A stretch of DNA of 47,059 bases from an uncultured Muribaculaceae bacterium. GTDB taxonomy: Bacteria > Bacteroidota > Bacteroidia > Bacteroidales > Muribaculaceae. The stretch's first letter is position 1. Each line of letters starts with the position of its first letter. The stretch spans positions 1 to 47,059 of the forward strand of contig CAJTXU010000001.1 in assembly GCA_910584125.1 (NCBI GenBank), in the 5' to 3' direction. Below are positions 16,596-24,254 of the stretch, piece after piece. A program made the translations under genes and the position numbers. Under the pieces are notes generated by a model. The model was not told where the DNA came from, did not search any database, and was given only the letters and a program-made list of their open reading frames with translations.

Positions 16596-17668
16596 AGTCA
16601 GTAAAGAAGATATTCCGGATATTCCTCCTCCTCACGATATGCGTCCTGCTGGCCGCCTCTCCGGCCGAGGCCAAGAAGAAGAGCCGCCGCGGCTCGAAGG
16701 CGCGCACCGAGCAGACCAGCTCGCGCAAGTCGTCGTCGAAAAAGAAGAAATCGACCCGCAGCTCGACTTCGAAGAGCTCTGGCAAGAAGAAGAAACGCTA
16801 CACCTCGGCACGCCGCCGCACATACGGCTCCGGCTCGCGCCGCGTGTCGCGAACCACCGTGCGCAGCGTTACCGTCGAACCCGCCGAGAACCGCGACGCC
16901 GAACCGCGCCCGCGCGTCACGACCCCCGCACGCGTCGACAACCGCAAGAAGATCAAGGTCGAGAAACCCGACCTCGACGTCATCCGCCAGATGACGCTCG
17001 ACCCGTCGAGCAAGTTCTACTTCCCGAAGCTCAAGGCGAAATACGAGAAGAACGACACGACGATGACCCCCGAGGAGTTCCGCAATTTCTACTTAGGCTA
17101 CATGTTCCAGGAGGATTTCGACCCCTACCGCGTGTCGCCATACTCGAACGTCACCGATGAGCTCCGTCAGAAGCCGACCCACACCAAGGAGGAGATCGAC
17201 ACGATCACCAAATACGCCCAGCTCGCCCTGGAGGACAATCCGTTCGACCTGCGCCAGATGTCGTTCCTGGTCCATGTGCTTAAGGAGAAGCGCAAGGACA
17301 TGCGCGCCAAAATATGGGAATACCGTCTGGAGAACCTGCTCGGGGCCATAAAGAGCACCGGCACGGGCGACTCGGTCGAGAACGCCTGGTATGTGATGTA
17401 TCCGGTGCATGAGTACGACATGGTGCAGCTGTTGGGCTACGAGGCGGTCGACGCGCAGTTTATCGAGCCGGGCTATGACTATCTGGCCGTGCAGCCCGAC
17501 GAGTCCGACACGCGTCGGCGCGACAAGTCTGCCAAGGGGTTCTATTTCAACGTGATGGTTCCCCAGCAACAGTATGAGCTGAAGCATCCCGAAGACACCG
17601 GCACCGTGATCGACGAACCCGACATCGAGAAGCAGGAGATCGACCCCGACGACCTCCCCGCCGAATAA
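16592..17668 (+). CDS. Exported DUF4919-like protein with basic Ser/Lys/Arg-rich linker
   Basis: A 358-residue protein. A signal peptide (residues ~1-27, IFLLLTICVLLAASPAEA) is followed by a low-complexity linker (~28-115) extremely rich in Lys, Arg and Ser. A globular domain spans ~125-320, with FYFPKLKAKYEKNDTTMTPE, FYLGYMFQED and LGYEAVDAQFIE, resembling the uncharacterised DUF4919 family of Bacteroidales. An acidic tail (EKQEIDPDDLPAE) ends the protein. The basic linker could bind peptidoglycan teichoic-like polymers, LPS phosphates or nucleic acid; it is not part of the usual domain. It is translationally coupled to the upstream membrane protein by a 4-nt overlap. Confidence 0.68.
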   Translation: MKSVKKIFRIFLLLTICVLLAASPAEAKKKSRRGSKARTEQTSSRKSSSKKKKSTRSSTSKSSGKKKKRYTSARRRTYGSGSRRVSRTTVRSVTVEPAENRDAEPRPRVTTPARVDNRKKIKVEKPDLDVIRQMTLDPSSKFYFPKLKAKYEKNDTTMTPEEFRNFYLGYMFQEDFDPYRVSPYSNVTDELRQKPTHTKEEIDTITKYAQLALEDNPFDLRQMSFLVHVLKEKRKDMRAKIWEYRLENLLGAIKSTGTGDSVENAWYVMYPVHEYDMVQLLGYEAVDAQFIEPGYDYLAVQPDESDTRRRDKSAKGFYFNVMVPQQQYELKHPEDTGTVIDEPDIEKQEIDPDDLPAE

Positions 17669-17708
17669 AAACAAGACAAAACAAGATAAATCTCAAACAC
17701 TCAACTCT

Positions 17709-18281
17709 ATGGAAACAAAAATAGGACCCGGCATGTACGTCGAGTATTCCTACAAGCTATATAACGCCGCCGACGACTCGCTGCTGTTCAAGACCCCGGC
17801 GGGCGAGCCCGACATGATGGTCTACGGCGTGTCGCAGGAGGTCGTGCCCGGCCTGATCGCCGCGCTGCAGGGCCTGAAGGCCGGCGACCGTTTCGGCGTG
17901 ACGCTTCCTCCGGCCGCCGCGTTCGGCGAGCGTCACCCCGAGGAAGTGATGGAACTTCCGCGCGACATCTTCGAGCGCGACGGCGAACTCGCCGAAGAGG
18001 TGAAGGTCGGAGCCACGCTGCCAATGATGACGGCCGAAGGCTATCGCATCGCCGGGACCGTGCTCGAGATCGGCGACACGGTGAAGATGGACTTCAACCA
18101 TCCCTTCGCCGGGATGACCGTGCGCTATGACGGCAAGGTCGAGACCGTGCGCGAAGCCACGCCCGACGAACTCACCCCCACCCACGGCTGCGGAGGCGGC
18201 TGCGGAGGTTGCGGCGGTGGCTGCGGCGAAGGCGGCGGCTGCGACGAAGGCGGTGGCTGCGGCGAAGGCTGCTGCCATTGA
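17709..18281 (+). CDS. slyD: FKBP-type peptidyl-prolyl isomerase, SlyD-like
   Basis: A 190-residue cytosolic foldase/metallochaperone. The FKBP fold opens with YVEYSYKLYNAADDSLLF, has VVPGLIAALQGLKAGDRF, an insert-in-flap domain (~75-125), and the SlyD hallmark DFNHPFAGMTVRY. The C-terminal ~32 residues are a glycine-rich tail of repeated Cys, Gly and a few His/Glu (pattern GCGGGC, CDEGGGC, ending CCH), with eleven cysteines. Such tails in SlyD proteins bind nickel, zinc or copper. This one is Cys-rich rather than His-rich. The gene ends at a long inverted repeat shared with convergent ribH. Confidence 0.9.
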   Translation: METKIGPGMYVEYSYKLYNAADDSLLFKTPAGEPDMMVYGVSQEVVPGLIAALQGLKAGDRFGVTLPPAAAFGERHPEEVMELPRDIFERDGELAEEVKVGATLPMMTAEGYRIAGTVLEIGDTVKMDFNHPFAGMTVRYDGKVETVREATPDELTPTHGCGGGCGGCGGGCGEGGGCDEGGGCGEGCCH

Positions 18282-18295
18282 TATAGTCTTAGGAC

Positions 18296-18390
18296 AAAGG
18301 TCTGAGGCTTAGATATTAGACTTCAAAATATAAAGCTAATATCTAAGCCTCAGACCTTTGACTTTAGACCAATCCCTAAGCCTCAGACCT
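18296..18390. terminator. Bidirectional hairpin plus repeat between slyD and ribH
   Basis: Perfect 24-bp arms at 18296-18319 and 18336-18359 enclose a 16-nt A+T-rich loop. A third copy of part of the arm (CTAAGCCTCAGACCT, 18376-18390) follows as a direct repeat, just before the ribH stop. It sits between convergent genes and can terminate both. Confidence 0.75.
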
Positions 18391-18397
18391 CAGACCC

Positions 18398-18922
18398 TTA
18401 TTGCCTAAAGGCTGTATATCGTAGTCCGGCGGCGGCAGTGTGCATGTTGGCCATCTTGATCGCGGCCACGGCGGCCTCCGCGCCCTTGTTGCCGAGCGCG
18501 CCGCCGGCGCGGTCGAGCGCCTGCTGCTGGTTGTCGACGGTCAGCACGCCGAATATCACCGGCGTCTTCCCCTGGGCGTTGAGCGCGGCCGTGCCCTGCG
18601 ACACTATGTCGCACACATAGTCGAAATGCGGCGTTTCGCCCCTGATGACGCAGCCGATGATGATGACGGCCCTGACGTCGGGCATATAGTTGAGGGCCAT
18701 GGCCGCGGCGTTGACGAGTTCGACCGTGCCGGGCACGTCGTGCATGAAGACGGCGTTGTCGGGAACTCCGGCGCGGCGCAGCACGTCGAGTGCGCCGTCG
18801 CGCAGCGCTCCGGTTATGGCGGGATTCCACTCGGCGGTGAAGATCGCGCATCTGAACCCGTCGGGCTCCAGAAGGCACGGAATCTCGAGTTCCGCGCCGT
18901 TGGTGTTGAGTATCGTTGACAT
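18398..18922 (-). CDS. ribH: 6,7-dimethyl-8-ribityllumazine synthase
   Basis: A 174-residue enzyme that condenses 5-amino-6-ribitylaminouracil with dihydroxybutanone phosphate, the penultimate step of riboflavin synthesis. Signature parts are FTAEWNPAITGAL, VPGTVELVNAA, VIIIGCVIRGETPHFDYVCDIVSQG (here split only by its motifs, catalytic His in TPHFD), PVIFGVLTVDNQQQAL and NKGAEAAVAAIKM. The length is slightly above average because of an N-terminal extension. It lies 9 nt after the TPR protein gene on the same strand. ribF lies further up the same strand but is not in the same operon. Confidence 0.95.
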   Translation of the reverse strand: MSTILNTNGAELEIPCLLEPDGFRCAIFTAEWNPAITGALRDGALDVLRRAGVPDNAVFMHDVPGTVELVNAAAMALNYMPDVRAVIIIGCVIRGETPHFDYVCDIVSQGTAALNAQGKTPVIFGVLTVDNQQQALDRAGGALGNKGAEAAVAAIKMANMHTAAAGLRYTAFRQ

Positions 18923-18931
18923 ATCCCGCGC

Positions 18932-19840
18932 TTATTTCTGAGAGTCGTCGGCCTTGTTTTCTTCGTTCTCGGGGGCGTTCTCCTTGCGGCCGCGGCCGAG
19001 GCGCGACTTGGCGGCGCGCTGGATGCGGTCGACGAACGAGCGCCACATCGGCTCATGGTCCATCTCCTCGTCGATGCGGGCCGTCAGGCCGAGGATCTCC
19101 TGCTCGAGATCGAGGTTCTCGAGCGACACGGCGTGTGGCAGCACGGCCGTGAGCAGCCTCTTGGCGCGGGGCATCTCGCTGCGGCTGTGCATCATGACAC
19201 GGGCCATCTCGATGGTCATCTTCACCTCGCGGCGCGTCACGCGGCCGGTGCGCTTCTTGGCGAGCTTTATGGCCTCCATGTAGAACCTCACGGCGCTACG
19301 GTAGTCGCCCGTCTGGGCCATCATCTCGGCCCCCTTGCGCAGCGACTCCACCAGTTTGTCGGTGGCGGCGGCCACGCCGGCGTTGACCTTCTCGTAGAGT
19401 ACGCCGGTGTTGATCTGCTGCTTGGCCAGCAGGTCGAGGGTCTTCTTGCGCGAGCGCAGGATGCGTGTCGACAGCTCCATGGCCAGCACGTGCCATTCGC
19501 CGAAACGCTCGGAATCCTCCTTGAGAAGCTGCTCGAGCACCTTGAAGAGCATCTCGAGCTCCTTCTCGCTCTGCTTGTAGTCCTTGAGGGCGAAATGCGT
19601 CTCGGCCAGGTCGAAGAGCAGGGAGGCGAGCAGGGCGCGGAACTCCTTGTGGGAGAAGTCGGAGAAGTCGCGCAGACGCCTCAGGGCCTCGACCACCTTG
19701 CCGAGGGCTTCCTCATATTTTTCCTCCCCGTAGAGGGCGAGGGCCTCGCGGCGCAGGTCGAGGGCGGCGTCGACGGCCTCGCGGTCGGTCGCGATATCGG
19801 GAAGATTCTTGATTTTGACGGGTATCTCTTTGAGTGTCAT
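18932..19840 (-). CDS. Tetratricopeptide-repeat protein upstream of ribH
   Basis: A 302-residue soluble, helix-rich protein with no signal peptide. Helical pairs of TPR type are visible around residues 20-115 (AVDAALDLRREALALYGEEKYEEALGKV region, then SLLFDLAETHFALKDYKQSEKEL) and further degenerate pairs to ~255. The C-terminal ~30 residues are highly charged (KSRLGRGRKENAPENEENKA). It probably acts as a protein-interaction scaffold. Linkage to ribH is common in Bacteroidales, though no functional tie is known to me. Confidence 0.7.
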   Translation of the reverse strand: MTLKEIPVKIKNLPDIATDREAVDAALDLRREALALYGEEKYEEALGKVVEALRRLRDFSDFSHKEFRALLASLLFDLAETHFALKDYKQSEKELEMLFKVLEQLLKEDSERFGEWHVLAMELSTRILRSRKKTLDLLAKQQINTGVLYEKVNAGVAAATDKLVESLRKGAEMMAQTGDYRSAVRFYMEAIKLAKKRTGRVTRREVKMTIEMARVMMHSRSEMPRAKRLLTAVLPHAVSLENLDLEQEILGLTARIDEEMDHEPMWRSFVDRIQRAAKSRLGRGRKENAPENEENKADDSQK

Positions 19841-19881
19841 CTTGTTGATGTATTATGATTTGCAATGGTAAGGGCGCGGGG

Positions 19882-20499
19882 TCACTGGCGCGATTTGACG
19901 CCGAGGTAACCGCCGTGATGCCTCTTGGCATATTCGGCCTTGGTGAAACCGATCGTCTTCATGACCGCCACGACGAGCACGTCGCCCATGACGGTCATCA
20001 TCGTGGTCGACACGGTGGGGGTCAGGCCGAGCGGGCACACCTCGGGGGCGCCGCCGGTGAAGAGGGTCACGTTGCCCCCCTTGGCCAGCAGGCTTTCGGG
20101 GTCTCCTGTTATAACGATAATCGGAATGTCAGGGTTCAGGTTGCGGGCCAGATCCACGAGTTCGACGATCTCGCGTGTCTTGCCGCTGTTGCTGAGCAGC
20201 AGCAGCACGTCGTCGCGCTGTATGATGCCGAGGTCGCCGTGCTGGGCCTCGGCGGGATGCAGGTAGGTGGCCGGCGTACCGGTCGAGCAGAACGTCGTGG
20301 CGATGTTCATGGCGATCTGACCGGCCTTGCCCATGCCAGAGGTGATGAGTTTGCCGCCTCGGCGGGCCACATGCTCCACTATCAGGTCGACGGCTCGGGC
20401 GTAGGCGTCGCTCACCGGGATGTCGCTGACTGCCTGCGCCTCCTTGCTCAGGATGTCGCGCATCAGCCCTGTCACATCTATCTTCTCGAATTCTTTCAT
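19882..20499 (-). CDS. SIS-domain sugar-phosphate isomerase, KdsD/GutQ-like
   Basis: A 205-residue SIS-domain protein similar to arabinose-5-phosphate isomerase, which supplies A5P for Kdo in the lipopolysaccharide inner core. Recognisable parts are GGKLITSGMGKAGQIAMNIA, STGTPATYLHPAEAQHGDLG, LLLLSNSGKTREIVEL, IVITGDPESLLAK and CPLGLTPTVSTTMMTVMGD. It stops after the SIS domain, whereas full KdsD (~325 residues) carries two CBS domains. Short SIS-only versions are known in Bacteroidetes. The isomerase role fits with LPS genes in the window but is inferred from similarity. Confidence 0.82.
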   Translation of the reverse strand: MKEFEKIDVTGLMRDILSKEAQAVSDIPVSDAYARAVDLIVEHVARRGGKLITSGMGKAGQIAMNIATTFCSTGTPATYLHPAEAQHGDLGIIQRDDVLLLLSNSGKTREIVELVDLARNLNPDIPIIVITGDPESLLAKGGNVTLFTGGAPEVCPLGLTPTVSTTMMTVMGDVLVVAVMKTIGFTKAEYAKRHHGGYLGVKSRQ

Positions 20500-20523
20500 C
20501 TATGTCTTGTGAATAGTTTCGGG

Positions 20524-20548
20524 TATTACTTATTACTTCTTACTTGAG
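20524..20548. repeat. ACTTNNN heptads covering the thioesterase C-terminus
   Basis: ACTTATT (20528-20534), ACTTCTT and ACTTGAG are consecutive heptads. Read on the minus strand they encode the last residues (VRSNK) and the stop of the thioesterase gene, so the array lies partly inside coding sequence. Confidence 0.75.
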
Positions 20549-20978
20549 AGAGTTCTCTGTCGAGCGCCTCGCGCCAGTGCGGGGGAATCACCACGGCGCG
20601 TTTGGTCTCGGTGTCTATGCTCACCATCACCGTCTCGGCGGCCGACTTGATCTCGCCGGTGCGCTTCTCGACCATCACCTGCTGCAGGCGGAAACTCTTC
20701 TCGTGCACGGCCATGACGCGGGTCATCACCTGGATCTCCTCGCCGAAATATATCGGCGAGATATAGCAGCAGTCGACGTTGGCGAGCACTGTCTCGACCT
20801 TGCGCCAGTCCATGCGTCCGCCCATGATCGAGTTGAAATAGTGGGCCTTGCCGGTGTCGTAAAGCGAGAAATAGACCGTGTTGTTGAGGTGGCCCAATAT
20901 GTCGATGTCGTTGAAGCGGAGCTGCATGTCGACCGCGTGTCGGAACTCGGAGAGAGGAGCTATCGAGTCGGGGTTCAT
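20526..20978 (-). CDS. Acyl-CoA thioesterase, hotdog fold (4HBT)
   Basis: A 150-residue single hotdog-fold protein of the YbgC/FadM type, which hydrolyses acyl-CoA thioesters. The helix-start motif is LRFNDIDILGHLNNTVYFSLYDTG (given here as its key parts RFNDID, GHLNNT, YF), with the conserved Asp in NDIDILGHLN. Strands such as VDCCYISPIYFGEEIQVMTRV follow. The substrate chain length is unknown. The C-terminus VRSNK is encoded by a heptad repeat. The start lies 12 nt after an A+T heptad array. Confidence 0.85.
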   Translation of the reverse strand: MNPDSIAPLSEFRHAVDMQLRFNDIDILGHLNNTVYFSLYDTGKAHYFNSIMGGRMDWRKVETVLANVDCCYISPIYFGEEIQVMTRVMAVHEKSFRLQQVMVEKRTGEIKSAAETVMVSIDTETKRAVVIPPHWREALDRELSQVRSNK

Positions 20979-21026
20979 CTTTCTTCCAAATGATTAATGG
21001 TTAATTATTAATGATCAGGGGGGGGG
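20979..21026. repeat. A+T heptads and a G9 tract upstream of the thioesterase
   Basis: On the minus strand, CTGATCA, TTAATAA, TTAACCA and TTAATCA are followed by TTTGGAAGAAAG and the ATG. Directly upstream is a run of nine G on the plus strand (21018-21026), a slippage-prone tract. Confidence 0.7.
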
Positions 21027-21082
21027 TATTGGTCAGGATTAGGTCGCGTGGTGGAGGCCTGCGGCCTTCATCCCCTGCCGCT

Positions 21083-21373
21083 TCATCTGAAGTAGATCTC
21101 GCGGATAGTCTCCCGGCCGAGGGTCTCGTTGATGATGCGGCGCAGCGACGAGCGGCTCATGTTGAGCTCCTGGCGCAGGGAGGCCATGCGCACGTGGACC
21201 GTCATGACGCCGTCGTTGACGTAGGGGCGCCCGCACAGGGCGGCGATCTCCTCGCCCACCACGGCGGGCCAGAGCGCGACGGCTCGCGTCTCATAGAGAC
21301 GCCCGGTCATGCCCTGCTGCTGCAGCGTCTGCCGCAACACGTCTCCGATCAGTTCGGGATCCTGCCTCTTCAT
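21083..21373 (-). CDS. DUF721 / DciA-like protein
   Basis: A 96-residue basic protein of the DUF721 family. Members related to DciA help load the replicative helicase. Visible features are an N-terminal helical part (ELIGDVLRQTLQQQG), AVALWPAVVGEEIAALCGRPYV and VRMASLRQELNMSRSSLRRIINETLG, in the normal order. It lies 28 nt after recF on the same strand, the usual Bacteroidales arrangement, which supports a DNA replication or repair role. Confidence 0.85.
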   Translation of the reverse strand: MKRQDPELIGDVLRQTLQQQGMTGRLYETRAVALWPAVVGEEIAALCGRPYVNDGVMTVHVRMASLRQELNMSRSSLRRIINETLGRETIREIYFR

Positions 21374-21401
21374 AACCTTCTGTCATTGTGGTGTGGATGT
21401 A

Positions 21402-22505
21402 TCAGATGTCGATTTCGCGGAAGCGGCCCTGCTCCACCTCGAAGAGGCGGCTGGCCGGGCCTATGCCGGCGAGCGTCTCGTCGAGATGCTCGCGGTTGGT
21501 GTCGGTGATGAATATCTGCCCGAAGTTCTCGCCGCCGCTCACCTCGGCGATGATGCGGGCCACGCGCGAGGCGTCGAGCTTGTCGAAGATGTCGTCGAGC
21601 AGCAGGATGGGCGTGATGCCCCCCTTGTCGCGCAGATAGTCGAATATGGCGAGTTTGAGGGCGATGATGAATGTCTTGATCTGGCCCTGGCTGCCGAGGC
21701 GGCGCATCGAGTAGTCGCCGAGGCGGGTCGAGATGTCGTCGCGGTGCACGCCGGCCGAGGTGAACCCCAAGGCGAGGTCGCGCGGGCGCTCGGCGTCGAG
21801 CACCTCCTGCAGCTGCCGGTCGTTGAGCGAGCTGCGGTATTCGAGCGAGGCGCTCTCGGCGTCGTCGGATATGCGCGAGTAATACCTCTTGAAGCCGGGC
21901 ACTATGGCGGCCGTCCATTCGCGGCGGGCGTCGTGGATGCCCTGTGCGGCCTCGCACATAGTCGCCTCTATCGACTCGTAGAGCAGGCGGTCGGAGATGC
22001 CCGAGCGGAGCATCTTGTTGCGGTTGTCGAGTCCGCGGCCGTAGCGTATCAGCCGGCTCAGATAGGCCGGGTCGGCCTGCGAGATCACCGTGTCCATCAG
22101 GCGTCGGCGCACCTCCCCGCTTCCGGTCACGATGTCGGTGTCGGCCGGAGTCACGGTCACGATGGGAAACTTGCCGATGTGCTCGGAGATGCGGCGGTAT
22201 TCCTTGTCGTTGCGCCTCAGGGTTTTGCCCCTGCCCTTGACGATGCCGCAGCTCACGGTCTCCGCCGTGCCCGAGTCCATGGCGTATTCGCCCTTGACCA
22301 TCAGCATCTCGGCGCCGTGGCGCGTCAGCGAGCTCTCGGGCACGGAGCGCAACGGCCGCGCCATGCTGAGGAAATGGATGGCCTCGAGCAGGTTGCTCTT
22401 GCCCATGCCGTTGCGTCCCAGCAGGCAGTTCACACCGGGGGAGAACTCGAGTTTTGCCTCCGCGATGTTCTTGAAGTCGAGTATGTCGATGCGCTCTAAT
22501 ATCAT
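21402..22505 (-). CDS. recF: DNA replication and repair protein RecF
   Basis: A 367-residue SMC-like ABC ATPase that helps load RecA at gaps through RecFOR. Walker A is CLLGRNGMGKSNLLEAIHF (~28-46), the signature region is RLGSQGQIKTFIIALKLA and Walker B is PILLLDDIFDKLDASR (~300-315), followed by IFITDTNREHLDE. The length is normal. No dnaA or dnaN is adjacent, as usual for this phylum. Confidence 0.95.
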   Translation of the reverse strand: MILERIDILDFKNIAEAKLEFSPGVNCLLGRNGMGKSNLLEAIHFLSMARPLRSVPESSLTRHGAEMLMVKGEYAMDSGTAETVSCGIVKGRGKTLRRNDKEYRRISEHIGKFPIVTVTPADTDIVTGSGEVRRRLMDTVISQADPAYLSRLIRYGRGLDNRNKMLRSGISDRLLYESIEATMCEAAQGIHDARREWTAAIVPGFKRYYSRISDDAESASLEYRSSLNDRQLQEVLDAERPRDLALGFTSAGVHRDDISTRLGDYSMRRLGSQGQIKTFIIALKLAIFDYLRDKGGITPILLLDDIFDKLDASRVARIIAEVSGGENFGQIFITDTNREHLDETLAGIGPASRLFEVEQGRFREIDI

Positions 22506-22551
22506 CTATCTTCTGGCTGTTTGCGCGCTCCCTTCGGTCGCGCCACAGTGG

Positions 22552-23208
22552 CTATGAGTCTTTTTCGCCGTAGGCGAGGTCGCCGGCGTCGCCCAGGCCG
22601 GGCACTATGTAGCTGTGCGAGTTGACCTCGGCGTCGATGTCGCCGCACCACAGCACCGTGTCGTCAGGGAAGCAGCCGCGCACGTAGTCGACGCCCTGGC
22701 GCGAGGCTATCACGCTGGCCACGTAGACCTTGGCGGGCGTCCCCTTGCGCAGCAGCGCGCGGTAGGCCAGCTCCATCGAGCTGCCCGTGGCCAGCATCGG
22801 GTCGACGATGATCAGCGTCTTGCCGTCGAGGCGCGGCGAGGCCATGTATTCCACCAGGACGTCGAACGAGTCGCCCTTCTCCTTATAGCGGCGGTAGGCG
22901 CTCACGAACGCGTTCTCCGCATGGTCGAAATAGTTCAGAAACCCGTGGTGGAACGGCAGTCCGGCCCGCAGGATCGTGGCGAGCACCACCTTCTCGTCGG
23001 GCTCGCGGCACGTACACGGGCCCAGCGGTGTCCGCACTTCCGTCTCCTTGTATCTGAGCCGCTTGGAGATCTCGTAGGCCATGATCTGGCCGATGCGGTC
23101 GAGGTTCGTGCGGAAACGCAGAGGGTCGTGCTGTATGTTCACGTCGCGCAGCTCCATCATGTAGCGGTTGACGATGCTGGGAGTGTCGGCGAAATTGATA
23201 ACTTCCAT
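22552..23208 (-). CDS. upp: Uracil phosphoribosyltransferase
   Basis: A 218-residue cytosolic enzyme that salvages uracil with PRPP to give UMP. The PRPP-binding loop is LIIVDPMLATGSSMELAY (~130-147), and LATILRAGLPFHHGFLNYF contains the uracil-site region. The end reads YIVPGLGDAGDLAYGE, typical of Upp. Length is normal. It has its own promoter-like -7 box at 23271-23278 and stands apart from recF by 46 bp. Confidence 0.93.
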   Translation of the reverse strand: MEVINFADTPSIVNRYMMELRDVNIQHDPLRFRTNLDRIGQIMAYEISKRLRYKETEVRTPLGPCTCREPDEKVVLATILRAGLPFHHGFLNYFDHAENAFVSAYRRYKEKGDSFDVLVEYMASPRLDGKTLIIVDPMLATGSSMELAYRALLRKGTPAKVYVASVIASRQGVDYVRGCFPDDTVLWCGDIDAEVNSHSYIVPGLGDAGDLAYGEKDS

Positions 23209-23270
23209 CTCTTTGCTTGTTTTTCATGACTGCGGGCCGCCTCCTCGGGGAGACGTCCGCATAATTTGAA

Positions 23271-23278
23271 CAAAGATA
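23271..23278 (-). promoter_or_regulatory. -7 box upstream of upp
   Basis: TATCTTTG on the minus strand, matching TAnnTTTG, about 60 nt before the upp ATG. No clear -33 element is visible at the usual spacing. Confidence 0.5.
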
Positions 23279-23318
23279 ATAAATTATTTCCTATTATGCG
23301 CGGTTTTGTCGCTGTTTT

Positions 23319-24254
23319 TTATTCGCAATCGTCTCGCCCGCACTCTTCGAGCACGGCGTCGGCCTCTTCTATATCTTTGGCAATCTGAGACGTAAGCTCG
23401 TCAATGCCGCCGAATTTGCGTTCGTCGCGCAGACGCTTCGCGAAATAGAGCCTGAGCGTCCGGCCGTAGAGGTCTCCGCGGAAACCGAGCAGGTGCGCCT
23501 CGACGGTGGTGACGCCCCCGTCGGTGACGGTCGGGCAGACGCCGATGTTCACCACGGCCTTGCACTCATCGAAGTCATTGAAGTCATCGCAGACGGTGGC
23601 CGCGTAGACGCCGGGCTTGGGAAGCAGCTGGCGCGGGGAGACGGCGATGTTGGCCGTGGGCACGCCGATGGTGCGCCCCAGCCCGCGTCCTCTCACCACG
23701 GTGCCCTTCACCGAGAAGGCGCGACCGAGGACATCCGCCGCCTTCTCGATATCGCCGGCGGCCAAAGCTCGCCGCACTTCGGTCGAGCTGTATCCGGGCA
23801 GTTCGCGGGCCATGAGCACCTCGAGTCCGAGCTCGGCCCCCTTGGCGCGGTACTCCTCGGGCGACATTCCTCGGCCGTCGCAGCCGAAACTGTTGTCGTA
23901 GCCCATCATGACGGCCCGGGCGCCGTAGTCGTCGCGCAACCTGCGCATCCATTCGGACACGGTGAGGTTTCTGACGCTCTCGTCAAACGGCACGACCACC
24001 AGATTGTCCACCAGTGCCTTGAGCACGACGTCGCGTTCCTTGGGGTCCATGATCAGGCCGGGGGCGCGGTCGGGCGCTATCGTCTCCAGCGGATGGCGGT
24101 CGAACGTCACGACCAGCGGCTCCAGGCCGCGTGCGGCGGCCTGATTCGACAGGTCGCAGAGCAGCGTCATGTGTCCGAGGTGCAGCCCGTCGAACGTGCC
24201 GACGCTCACCATCGTGCGTTTCCGTCTCTTATTGCTCTTATTGTCGGCGTCCAT
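23319..24254 (-). CDS. ribF: Bifunctional riboflavin kinase / FAD synthetase
   Basis: A 311-residue enzyme that phosphorylates riboflavin to FMN and adenylates FMN to FAD. The N-terminal nucleotidyltransferase part shows VSVGTFDGLHLGHMTLL (~16-32, HxGH-like) and MMGYDNSFGCDGRG, then YSSTEVRRALAAGDIEKA. The kinase part shows VKGTVVRGRGLGRTIGVPTANIAV (~185-208), KPGVYAATV, NIGVCPTV and VEAHLLGF. Translation could also start at Met15 (MVSVGTFDG). The start chosen is immediately adjacent to the stop of the upstream HAD gene. No FMN riboswitch is visible. Confidence 0.94.
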   Translation of the reverse strand: MDADNKSNKRRKRTMVSVGTFDGLHLGHMTLLCDLSNQAAARGLEPLVVTFDRHPLETIAPDRAPGLIMDPKERDVVLKALVDNLVVVPFDESVRNLTVSEWMRRLRDDYGARAVMMGYDNSFGCDGRGMSPEEYRAKGAELGLEVLMARELPGYSSTEVRRALAAGDIEKAADVLGRAFSVKGTVVRGRGLGRTIGVPTANIAVSPRQLLPKPGVYAATVCDDFNDFDECKAVVNIGVCPTVTDGGVTTVEAHLLGFRGDLYGRTLRLYFAKRLRDERKFGGIDELTSQIAKDIEEADAVLEECGRDDCE

